From assembly GCA_020216985.1 (NCBI GenBank), contig JAIWOH010000178.1:1-13168 (forward strand): a stretch of DNA of 13,168 nt. Direction: 5' to 3'. This document shows positions 1-5,718 of this stretch, piece by piece; positions within the stretch are counted from its first letter, which is position 1, and each line of letters starts with the position of its first letter. The DNA comes from Nitrospira sp. (lineage in GTDB: Bacteria; Nitrospirota; Nitrospiria; Nitrospirales; Nitrospiraceae). The notes below the pieces were generated by a model. That model searched no databases. It was not told the origin of the DNA and saw only the letters and a program-made list of their open reading frames with translations. The position numbers were made by a program, and so were the translations under genes.

Positions 1-363
1 CAACACGCTCATGAATTTGCCCGCCACGATTTCATGGATGCCGATGGGCGAGGTCAGCAGAAACTCGAACGTGCGAAGCTTTCGTTCTTCCGCGAACAAT
101 CTCATGGTCAGAATGGGAAGGACGATCAAGAGGACGAACCGCATGCTGGCGAAGAGGTTGCGAAAGACCAGATCGTTCAGGTTGATCTGGGCCATGCCGC
201 CCTGCAACTGCATCAGTTGAATGGCCTGCGCGCCGGTGAACTTGACGTAAATGTACGCAAGAAATCCGAAGATGAACAAAAACACCGAGCCGACCACGTA
301 CACGATCGGCGAGACGAAATAGCCGCGCAGTTCCTTGGCGATGACGGCTTGCACGGGCGTCAT
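1..363 (-). CDS. ABC-2 type transporter permease, GldF/NatB-like (partial, C-terminus beyond window)
   Basis: Read leftward from ATG at 363, the frame stays open for 121 codons to the window edge, so only the N-terminal part is present. The product begins MTPVQAVIAKELRGYFVSP, typical of ABC-2 permeases, where a short cytoplasmic helix with 'KEL...YF.SP' precedes the first membrane span. Span 1 covers about residues 20-38 (VVGSVFLFIFGFLAYIYV). A polar loop follows, then a second hydrophobic stretch at about residues 92-104 (RFVLLIVLPILTMRLFAEE). 'FAEERKLRTFEFLLTSPI' just after it is the conserved ABC-2 coupling region ('E+..gT.E.LL..P'). It should form the membrane channel for the ATPase encoded immediately upstream, whose stop overlaps this start by 4 bp (ATGA), implying translational coupling. 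The substrate cannot be told from sequence. The family is secure; the GldF-like label is a resemblance only. Confidence 0.9.
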   Translation of the reverse strand, partial: MTPVQAVIAKELRGYFVSPIVYVVGSVFLFIFGFLAYIYVKFTGAQAIQLMQLQGGMAQINLNDLVFRNLFASMRFVLLIVLPILTMRLFAEERKLRTFEFLLTSPIGIHEIVAGKFMSVL

Positions 364-1361
364 GGGGCGGCCTCCCGCGCGGAAGGTTCGGGCCCGGCCG
401 CGACGACGGCCGCCGGTTCGGGCGGCTGCGACAGGCCTTCCTCGTGACGGGTGAGGCGGAGAAAGACGTCCTCGAGCGTCATCGAGACGGTTCTCAACTC
501 CAGCAATCCCCACCCGCGGGAGACGATGAAACGGGCGAGTTCGTCCCGGAGATCCTGCCCGAGCGCGCACTCGACGAGGAAATTCCCGGCCCCTTGGCCC
601 GGAAACACGTTCAAGACTCCCGGCATCGCGCGCAGGCGTTCCTCGCAATCCGCCGGAGGAGCCTTGATGATCACCGAGATCTTTTCCGATTGCCGTAATC
701 TTGCCGACAATTGCTCGGGCGTGTCTTCCGCGACGATCCGCCCCCCGTTGATGATGACGACACGCTGGCAGACCGCGGTGGCCTCCGGCAGGATGTGGGT
801 GCTCAAAATCACGGAATGGGATCCCACCAGACTCTTGATCAATTCCCGGATTTCGATGATTTGTTTCGGGTCGAGCCCGACGGTCGGCTCGTCCAGGATC
901 AGCACGGGCGGATCGTGCAAGAGGGCTTGGGCCAGTCCCACCCGTTGCCGATAGCCGCGGGATAAATTGGCGATCAACCGGTGGCGGACCGACCCCAACT
1001 GAAGCCGCTCGACGGAGCGGTTGATCGCCGAGGTCAAGGCTTGTCCCGTCAAGCCTCGCAGTCGCCCGACGAAGGTCAGATATTCCGTCACCGTCAGCTC
1101 CTGATACACCGGAGGAGTTTCCGGCAGATAGCCGATGCGGCGCTTCACTTCCATCGGCTCGTTGAGGCAATCAAACCCTGCGACGCGCGCGGTTCCTTCC
1201 GTCGGGGGCATGAAACAGGTCAGGATCCTCATCGTGGTCGTTTTGCCGGCTCCGTTGGGGCCCAAGAACGCGAGGACTTCTCCCTTGGCTACCGAAAATG
1301 TGACGCGGTCGATGGCCGTATGATGCCCGTACCGTTTCGTCATGTTCTGAACGTCGATCAT
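360..1361 (-). CDS. ABC transporter ATP-binding protein, GldA/NatA-like
   Basis: This 333-residue ATPase powers an ABC-2 exporter. Walker A is GPNGAGKT at residues 34-41, the signature region is LSRGYRQRVGLAQ at 133-145, Walker B is LILDEP at 154-159, and the switch histidine is H189 in STHIL. The Q-loop region reads GYLPETPPVY at 77-86, with no glutamine in the usual place, and the signature is LSRGY rather than LSGGQ. Both are common in the GldA/NatA-like branch. Residues from about 220 form an extra C-terminal domain, and the last 20 or so are rich in proline and alanine, probably disordered. The ATG at 1361 lacks a strong Shine-Dalgarno, but the family-typical N-terminus (IDVQNMTKRYG) starts here, so the start is likely correct. 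The stop overlaps the permease start. Expressed from the promoter at 1452-1480. The substrate is unknown; in other phyla relatives serve gliding motility or export. Confidence 0.95.
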   Translation of the reverse strand: MIDVQNMTKRYGHHTAIDRVTFSVAKGEVLAFLGPNGAGKTTTMRILTCFMPPTEGTARVAGFDCLNEPMEVKRRIGYLPETPPVYQELTVTEYLTFVGRLRGLTGQALTSAINRSVERLQLGSVRHRLIANLSRGYRQRVGLAQALLHDPPVLILDEPTVGLDPKQIIEIRELIKSLVGSHSVILSTHILPEATAVCQRVVIINGGRIVAEDTPEQLSARLRQSEKISVIIKAPPADCEERLRAMPGVLNVFPGQGAGNFLVECALGQDLRDELARFIVSRGWGLLELRTVSMTLEDVFLRLTRHEEGLSQPPEPAAVVAAGPEPSAREAAP

Positions 1362-1405
1362 CGGTGCAGTGTCGGGGTGATCAAGGGCGGAGGATAACGA
1401 TCTTG

Positions 1406-1424
1406 CAGTGTTCGATACACACTG
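1406..1424. repeat. Short palindrome CAGTGT-N7-ACACTG in ABC operon leader
   Basis: A perfect 6-bp inverted repeat around a 7-bp centre. It lies about 45-63 bp upstream of the ABC ATPase start and 20-40 bp downstream of the predicted transcription start, where a repressor could bind or a small RNA hairpin could form. The symmetry is directly visible; an operator role is inference and a chance origin is possible. Confidence 0.3.
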
Positions 1425-1451
1425 AACGCACGGCTCACATCGGTCGAAGGG

Positions 1452-1480
1452 ATCTTACTCAGTCTCCCGTGGGCAGTCAA
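1452..1480 (-). promoter_or_regulatory. Sigma-70-like promoter for the ABC transporter operon
   Basis: On the minus strand, TTGACT (-35, 1475-1480) and TAAGAT (-10, 1452-1457) are separated by exactly 17 bp. The -35 matches the consensus at 5 of 6 bases and the -10 at 4 of 6. Transcription would start near 1445, leaving a leader of about 84 nt that contains the palindrome at 1406-1424. Position and orientation fit the ABC ATPase gene. It is a sequence match only. Confidence 0.5.
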
Positions 1481-1509
1481 TATCGTGAGGGAATCATGAC
1501 CGACTCATC

Positions 1510-1580
1510 GCCCGTCGCAACACGTTCGTTCGGCGACGGGCTCCCAATGAGCCGCCGGAACGGGAGTTGACTTCGCTCCC
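1510..1580 (+). promoter_or_regulatory. Stack of overlapping hairpins upstream of rlpA (possible leader RNA or attenuator)
   Basis: GCCCGTCGC at 1510-1518 pairs perfectly with GCGACGGGC at 1533-1541 (9 bp, 14-nt loop). Overlapping its 3' side, GGCTC (1539-1543) can pair with GAGCC (1549-1553), and CTCCC (1541-1545) can pair with GGGAG (1562-1566). The same GGGAG can instead pair with CTCCC at 1576-1580, which is followed by a T-rich tract at 1583-1594. Mutually exclusive pairing ending in a hairpin plus T tract is the architecture of a transcription attenuator. I matched no known riboswitch class, saw no clear promoter feeding it, and part of it overlaps a candidate promoter, so its status is open. 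Confidence 0.3.
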
Positions 1581-1596
1581 CGTTTCTTTTTATTAC
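1567..1596 (+). promoter_or_regulatory. Candidate promoter for rlpA
   Basis: TTGACT (1567-1572) and TATTAC (1591-1596) are separated by 18 bp. The -35 fits at 5 of 6 bases and the -10 at 4 of 6. Transcription would begin near 1603, giving a 5' leader of about 175 nt before the preferred rlpA start at 1778. The T-rich spacer is the same stretch that looks like a terminator tail when read with the hairpin at 1562-1580, so the two readings compete. Confidence 0.4.
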
Positions 1597-1777
1597 TAAA
1601 GCCACACGTCCTTCCTTCGCAGCATCCCCGGACAGGTTGAGCGATCGAGTCTGGTCTCAGAACGGTTGTGTGCTCGTGTGCGACACAAGGGGCATGCGGA
1701 GAGGATCGGTCAGGCGAGTCGTCCGCTCCGAACAGAGGATGAGTTCATGTTTATCAAATGGAGGCGCGGTGTTTCTG

Positions 1778-2455
1778 ATGCGTATGAGAACACAAACAAG
1801 GTGTATTGGGCGGTCACTGATTCAAACGACTCTAGTGCTCGGGACTTTTTCTTCCCTCCTGCTGAGCGCGTGCTCCTGGCTGCCGACCGGCGAAAGTCTG
1901 TTGGATATCGGGATCAAGGAGCGGGGGGTGGCGTCTTGGTATGGCGCTCAATTTCACGGGAAGGTCACGGCGAGCGGGGAACGGTTCGACATGGGCGCCT
2001 TCACCGCAGCCCATCGGGCACTGCCGTTGGGGAGCATGGTTCGGGTCGTCAATTTGGCGAACGGAAAACATGCGCGGGTGCGGATTACGGATCGGGGCCC
2101 CTATGTGAACGGCAGGATTTTGGATCTCTCCTATGCGGCAGCCGTTCAGCTTGGAATGGTTGAGGCGGGGCTCTCCGTCATCCAGCTTGAGGTCGTCGGT
2201 GATCACAGGCCGGACTTCATGCTCGACGCCGAGGAGCGAGTGTGGCGCGTGCCGCCCCTTCTCCGCTTTTCCAGGGCCGACGGGTCGTTTCGTACGGTCG
2301 AATCGATGCCGGTTGTGCGGGGAAGTCGATCTCAGGATACCCCGCCCCATCCCTTTCCGCCCCATGATCTGCTCGTGCAACGGCGGTGGACCGAGGGAGC
2401 ATGGGGAGGGGCCGCCGATCTGGCTTACCGAACCGCGACGGCGCTGTTGCTATGA
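1778..2455 (+). CDS. rlpA: RlpA-family septal lytic transglycosylase, lipoprotein
   Basis: The ATG at 1778 gives 225 residues. GGAGG at 1760-1764 lies 13 nt upstream, rather far but the best available. The N-terminus has a basic region, a hydrophobic stretch (TTLVLGTFSSLLLSAC) and a lipobox LSAC with the lipidated Cys at about residue 32, so the mature protein is an outer-membrane or periplasmic lipoprotein. The double-psi beta-barrel domain starts at GVASWYG (about residue 50) and runs to about residue 140. It keeps the conserved acid and histidine positions of active RlpA: Glu in ASGERFD, His in AAHRALP and Asp in ITDRGPYV. Known RlpA enzymes cleave glycan strands lacking stem peptides. There is no SPOR domain, so septal targeting is not evident. 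The tail after about residue 145 is low in recognisable motifs. The frame is open upstream to TTG at 1637, with other ATGs at 1694, 1739 and 1784, but none improves the signal peptide. Confidence 0.9.
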   Translation: MRMRTQTRCIGRSLIQTTLVLGTFSSLLLSACSWLPTGESLLDIGIKERGVASWYGAQFHGKVTASGERFDMGAFTAAHRALPLGSMVRVVNLANGKHARVRITDRGPYVNGRILDLSYAAAVQLGMVEAGLSVIQLEVVGDHRPDFMLDAEERVWRVPPLLRFSRADGSFRTVESMPVVRGSRSQDTPPHPFPPHDLLVQRRWTEGAWGGAADLAYRTATALLL

Positions 2456-2472
2456 CGCCATTGCCGTGCGGT

Positions 2473-2502
2473 TGCGGCTCTTGTGTGTGCGGCTATTGTG
2501 TG
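2473..2502. repeat. 15-bp tandem duplication just after rlpA
   Basis: TGCGGCTCTTGTGTG (2473-2487) is followed directly by TGCGGCTATTGTGTG (2488-2502), with one mismatch. It starts 17 bp past the rlpA stop codon, in non-coding DNA. It looks like a slippage-type duplication; no function is suggested by the sequence. Confidence 0.75.
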
Positions 2503-2532
2503 TGATGGATCGTCGAGAGATCGTTCGGCAGG

Positions 2533-2561
2533 TTGACAGCGGGAAATCTCTCTTCTAGACT
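2533..2561 (+). promoter_or_regulatory. Strong sigma-70-like promoter for the basic protein/HEAT gene pair
   Basis: TTGACA (2533-2538), a perfect -35, is followed after exactly 17 bp by TAGACT (2556-2561), 4 of 6 to TATAAT. Transcription would start near 2568, leaving a leader of about 70 nt before the gene at 2639. Its position between rlpA and the next gene implies a separate transcription unit from rlpA. Confidence 0.65.
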
Positions 2562-2638
2562 GGCCCCTCTCTGCCCGAGGTGAGCGGTCCATGCGGAGGA
2601 AAGCGGCATGGCGAACAGGATAAAAAGGAGTTGACGGG

Positions 2639-2851
2639 ATGAAAAAGAAATCCTCACCGGACACGGAAGAGGTCCGGCTCAAGAAGAAAATCGCGGAAAG
2701 ACGCGCCGCCGGAGTCGGTCCGGATGGAGTCGCGGCATTCAGGTCGCTCAGGAAGCGCCTCAAACGGGCGCAGCGCAAACGGCGCGTCCTTGCCATACGC
2801 AAAAGACAGGCGGCGGGTCGTCAGGGGACGGAGGCGCCGGCCTCGGCCTAG
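2639..2851 (+). CDS. Small, highly basic protein of unknown function (70 aa)
   Basis: I do not recognise this protein. AAGGAG at 2625-2630 sits 8 nt before the ATG, an ideal ribosome binding site, and a strong promoter precedes it, so it is very likely real. About 23 of 70 residues are Lys or Arg against 6 acidic, a net charge near +17. Two helical basic segments stand out: about residues 10-23 (EEVRLKKKIAERRA) and 33-58, with RKRLKRAQRKRR at the core. They are joined by a glycine-containing turn (GVGPDGV). There is no signal peptide or membrane span. The composition suggests binding to nucleic acid, to the ribosome or to an acidic partner. The next gene encodes a HEAT protein with an acidic tail, 64 bp downstream on the same strand. 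The function is inference only. Confidence 0.75.
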   Translation: MKKKSSPDTEEVRLKKKIAERRAAGVGPDGVAAFRSLRKRLKRAQRKRRVLAIRKRQAAGRQGTEAPASA

Positions 2852-2915
2852 GGAATCGGGCGATCATTGCGTCGACCCGTCGTGGAAACACGACGAAGAC
2901 GGGCACACGAAGACG

Positions 2916-3782
2916 ATGGAACAGAATCTTACCAGTCATCCTGCAGACGAGCCTGCCGATGCGCCAAATGACACAGCCTCTTCCGACTTTCCGGTCGGTG
3001 ATGAGGGAAGCGATGGACCGTCGGTTAATCCGGTTGATCCAATGGATTTGCGGCAGCCGAGCGTCGGCGAAGATGTCGTCGGCGCGGAAGAAGTCGCGGG
3101 GCTCGAAGAAGAGCGGGTCAAGGACGAGATCGACATCCAGATCGACCTGCTCGGCGATCCGGACTGGGTGGTGCGCCGCGAGGCGGTGGTCACCCTCGGC
3201 GAAATGGGCGACGAGCGTTGCGTCGAGCCGTTGGCCAAGGCGCTGCGCGACGGCGATTGGCAAGTCCGGGAAGCCGCCGTCGAGGCGATTGCGCAGGTCG
3301 GCTCTCCGGCCGTCGAATTGCTCATCAAACTGTTGCGGGATTGGGACATCCGCAAATACGCCATCCTGGCGCTTGGCAAGATCCGAGACGAACGGGTTCT
3401 TGATCCCTTGATGCTCCAGCTCCGAAGCGATGAGTTCAAGGACGACGCGATTCAGGCGTTGGTGGAGCTCGGGGAACCGGCCGTTGCGAGACTGATCGGA
3501 GCGCTTCGCGATAAGGATGAAAACGTCCGCAAGAGCGCGGTGTTGGCCTTGGGCCGCATCAAGAGCACGGCGGCGATCGATCCGCTGATCGACATGACCA
3601 AGGACCCCGATTGGTTTATCCGCTTGACCGCCGCCGCCGCGTTGGAATCCATCGGCGACGAACGGGGACGGGAGGCCATCAAACCCTTGCTCAAGGACTC
3701 CGACATGGTCGTGCGAATGAGAGTGGAGCGGATTCTGGCCAAGTGGAAGAAACAGCCTGTTTCTCCGTCCGGCACGGCCTGA
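2916..3782 (+). CDS. HEAT-repeat (PBS-lyase-like) protein with acidic N-terminal tail
   Basis: The ATG at 2916 gives 288 residues. The frame is open further left, but upstream residues are Arg-rich nonsense overlapping the previous gene; the Shine-Dalgarno before 2916 is weak. Residues 1-70 are acidic and rich in Pro, Ser and Asp (ADEPADAPND, VGDEGSDGPS), so probably disordered. From about 73 to 280 the protein consists of about six HEAT units of roughly 31 residues with recurring 'D..W.VR..AV.ALG.IGDER...PL...L.D' (for example WVVRREAVVTLGEMGDER at 84-101 and NVRKSAVLALGRI at 203-215). There is no signal peptide, so it is likely cytoplasmic. Such arrays are protein-binding scaffolds. Some relatives are bilin lyases, but nothing here suggests phycobilisomes. 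It is likely co-transcribed with the basic 70-residue protein. It ends 19 bp from a convergent gene. Confidence 0.9.
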   Translation: MEQNLTSHPADEPADAPNDTASSDFPVGDEGSDGPSVNPVDPMDLRQPSVGEDVVGAEEVAGLEEERVKDEIDIQIDLLGDPDWVVRREAVVTLGEMGDERCVEPLAKALRDGDWQVREAAVEAIAQVGSPAVELLIKLLRDWDIRKYAILALGKIRDERVLDPLMLQLRSDEFKDDAIQALVELGEPAVARLIGALRDKDENVRKSAVLALGRIKSTAAIDPLIDMTKDPDWFIRLTAAAALESIGDERGREAIKPLLKDSDMVVRMRVERILAKWKKQPVSPSGTA

Positions 3783-3801
3783 TCGAACAATGCGCAAGAC
3801 G

Positions 3802-4302
3802 TTACGTTTTGTTGAGTAATTGCTCCACGCTCCGCTGCCAATCGTCGAATTTCTTCAGCGGCACCGACTTTCCCCTGGCTAATTCGATACGCGCCGTTCT
3901 GAGCGAGGTGGCGAGATCAAGCAGGGTGTCGACCTCGGCGGAGTCCCGGCTTGCTTGGGAGGATTGTTCCACGGCCTTGACAGCTTCAGCCAATTTCCCG
4001 GCGGCATCGCCGTAGTTCCGATCAATCACATCGGTTTTGGCTTGGGCCAACTGCGATTGAGCGTCGACCAATCCCTGTCGGCGGCGACGATCACGTTCAA
4101 TGCTTCGCGCGGCGTCCAACGCGCTTTGCGACAGGTTCTTGACCGATTGCCGGACTTCTCCGACCAGCTTCTCGGAAGCCGCCAACCGCTTCGAAAGATC
4201 CGACACCGTTTTCTCAAGCGTACCGACGGGGCGCTGCCCTACGTAATAGCCCGCGCCGAACGACGCGGCGAGGAGAAGCAACAGGATCAAAAATTTGAAC
4301 AT
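3802..4302 (-). CDS. Membrane-anchored coiled-coil protein of unknown function
   Basis: I cannot name this 166-residue protein. Residues 3-22 (KFLILLLLLAASFGAGYYVG) form one hydrophobic span, probably an N-terminal anchor with the rest in the periplasm; a cleaved signal is less likely because no clear cleavage site is seen. Residues 28-120 are heptad-like and rich in Ala, Leu, Glu, Lys and Gln (LEKTVSDLSKRLAASEKLV, ALDAARSIERDRR), indicating a long helical coiled coil. The region about 95-160 resembles a helical hairpin (DAAGKLAEAVKAVEQSS, LLDLATSLRTARIELARG). The gene starts 12 bp after the HEAT gene stop, and its AAGGA (4312-4316) overlaps that TAA, so it is the last gene of the operon. Confidence 0.85.
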   Translation of the reverse strand: MFKFLILLLLLAASFGAGYYVGQRPVGTLEKTVSDLSKRLAASEKLVGEVRQSVKNLSQSALDAARSIERDRRRRQGLVDAQSQLAQAKTDVIDRNYGDAAGKLAEAVKAVEQSSQASRDSAEVDTLLDLATSLRTARIELARGKSVPLKKFDDWQRSVEQLLNKT

Positions 4303-4311
4303 ACCGCGCGA

Positions 4312-4316
4312 TCCTT
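4312..4316 (-). promoter_or_regulatory. Ribosome binding site overlapping the upstream stop codon
   Basis: On the minus strand TAAGGA carries both the HEAT gene stop (TAA, 4315-4317) and the Shine-Dalgarno AAGGA, 9 nt before the ATG at 4302. This supports both the start chosen for the coiled-coil gene and translational coupling. Confidence 0.7.
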
Positions 4317-5718
4317 ATCGTCGGCCCTGGGAAGGCGTTCGGTCCAATTGCCGAAGGATGCTTGCCGCGGCGGCGATACGAACCGTTTCGTCAGAGTCCC
4401 GCAGGGTTTTGAGGAGAGCCGGCAGAGTCACGGTCGAAACGTTTCCCAGCGCCTTGGCCGCCATCAGCCGTGGGAACGGTTGCCGGTCTTGAAGCAAAGC
4501 CTCAAGCGCTTCCATGGCTCGTTTGTCCGACGTCAGGCTGAGGGCCTGAGCGACGGCACCCCGCACGGAAGGGTCCGCATGGCGAGCCAGGTCTGTTGCA
4601 AGGGGGATGGCTGAGACGTCTCCCAGGCGAAGGAGCCCTTCCACGGCGCCGGCGCGAACCTGCCAACTGGCATCCCTCGTCAAGGCTTGGAGGACGGGAC
4701 GGTTGTCTTGACCGCCCACTTTCCCCAAACTGGCGGCGGCAATTCCACGGACCATGGCGATCTCGTCTCCTATGGCGTGGAGCAGGGGGGCGACTCCCTC
4801 CGGAGAGCCGAACTCTCCCAGCGCTCCGGCGGCAAAGGCCCGCACGGCCGGAAGAGGATCATACACGGCTCGGCTGAGGATCGCCAGGCTGGAACGATGT
4901 TTCAGGCGGCCGAGCACGCCGATCGCCGCCATGCGGAGGTCCGGATCGGGCAGGGTGGCCGCGCCGGAGATGTCGTTCAGTTTGTCGGTGCGTCCCATGC
5001 GGTACAGCGCGGCGGAGGCGAAGATCGATTCAGGCCCTTCTTCCTTGCGGGCGATTTCCACGAGTTTCGGAATCACGTCCTCGGCCTTGGCCTCGCCGAG
5101 CGCGTTGATGGCGGCGATGCGGACGGTCGGCGCCGGATCTCCCAGCGCCCGCCGCGGTGCGCTCGATCGCTGGGCCAAGCCGGCCTTTCCCATCGCTTCG
5201 ACTGCTCTCGCCCGCACGGCGATGGAGGAATCAAGAAGCCCGTCTTCCAAAATCGGCTCGGTCTCCGGCAGACCCAGCTCCGCCAGGGCGCTATAGGCTG
5301 CGACACGGACGGGTTCCTTTCGGTCGCGCACATGGCCGGTGACGACCGCTAGCGCCAGGGGGCGGAGTAGTGAAACGTCGGGGGGGCGTCCGGGGCCGAC
5401 CAACCGGTCGTAGATCGGCAAGGCGTCGCTCGGACGGCCGAGGCGCACGTAGCTCATGAACGAGAGGCGCAAAAACTCTTTGGGGAGCTCCGTGCCGGGA
5501 GGTTGAGTTTGGTAGAGCGCCGTCACGGCGGCGTAGTCCCCCGCCTTGTAGAGTTCCTTGGCGGTCGACTCGACTGTGGAAGGCGTCGCGGCGGCCGCCG
5601 GAGCGACGGCCGTGAGCCAGAGCAGAGTAAAAAGCCGGAGCCACGAGGAGAGCGGATGCCGAACCGCTCCTTTCTTATCGGACAGGTGACGGTGGCCTTC
5701 ACCGAGCACGGCTACCAT
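4315..5718 (-). CDS. Exported HEAT-repeat protein
   Basis: With ATG at 5718 the product has 467 residues. Residues about 25-40 are hydrophobic (WLRLFTLLWLTAVAPAAAA) with a likely signal peptidase site after AAAA near residue 44, so it is predicted to be periplasmic. Residues 50-110 resemble a TPR-like helical lead (AKELYKAGDYAAVTALYQ). From about 125 to the end runs a long HEAT array, ten or more units of about 31 residues with repeats such as VRVAAYSALAELG, VRARAVEAMGKAG, VRIAAINALGEA, VRAFAAGALGEFG, VRGIAAASLGKVG and VRAGAVEGLLRLG. This is a scaffold fold with no catalytic motif. The start overlaps the glgP stop by 7 bp; GTG at 5709 is an alternative. No clear Shine-Dalgarno is visible, so expression may depend on coupling to glgP. 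Frames further upstream fall inside glgP. Confidence 0.88.
   Translation of the reverse strand: MVAVLGEGHRHLSDKKGAVRHPLSSWLRLFTLLWLTAVAPAAAATPSTVESTAKELYKAGDYAAVTALYQTQPPGTELPKEFLRLSFMSYVRLGRPSDALPIYDRLVGPGRPPDVSLLRPLALAVVTGHVRDRKEPVRVAAYSALAELGLPETEPILEDGLLDSSIAVRARAVEAMGKAGLAQRSSAPRRALGDPAPTVRIAAINALGEAKAEDVIPKLVEIARKEEGPESIFASAALYRMGRTDKLNDISGAATLPDPDLRMAAIGVLGRLKHRSSLAILSRAVYDPLPAVRAFAAGALGEFGSPEGVAPLLHAIGDEIAMVRGIAAASLGKVGGQDNRPVLQALTRDASWQVRAGAVEGLLRLGDVSAIPLATDLARHADPSVRGAVAQALSLTSDKRAMEALEALLQDRQPFPRLMAAKALGNVSTVTLPALLKTLRDSDETVRIAAAASILRQLDRTPSQGRR

Larger units (their letters stand above)
1362..1777. other. Divergent intergenic region between the ABC operon and rlpA (416 bp)
   Basis: No convincing gene lies here. 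The region holds a minus-strand promoter for the ABC genes, a short palindrome in their leader, overlapping hairpins at 1510-1580 and a candidate plus-strand promoter for rlpA. A 24-codon frame beginning ATG at 1496 (MTDSSPVATRSFGDGL...) ends at 1570 within the hairpin stack. Its Shine-Dalgarno-like GAGGGA is only 3 nt from the ATG, so I do not call it. The frame of rlpA stays open leftward to a TTG at 1637, but that stretch does not look like protein. Confidence 0.6.

Noticed and set aside
1496..1570. 24-codon plus-strand frame that might be a leader peptide
   Set aside because: The Shine-Dalgarno is only 3 nt from the ATG, and there is no run of regulatory codons as in known leader peptides.
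2760..3797. A 345-codon open frame opposite the HEAT gene
   Set aside because: The plus strand has clear HEAT periodicity. The antisense product is low in structure and rich in Arg, Gln and Asp, as expected of a shadow frame.
3783..3801. Possible bidirectional terminator between the convergent HEAT and coiled-coil genes
   Set aside because: The 19-bp gap has no stable hairpin or T tract that I can see.
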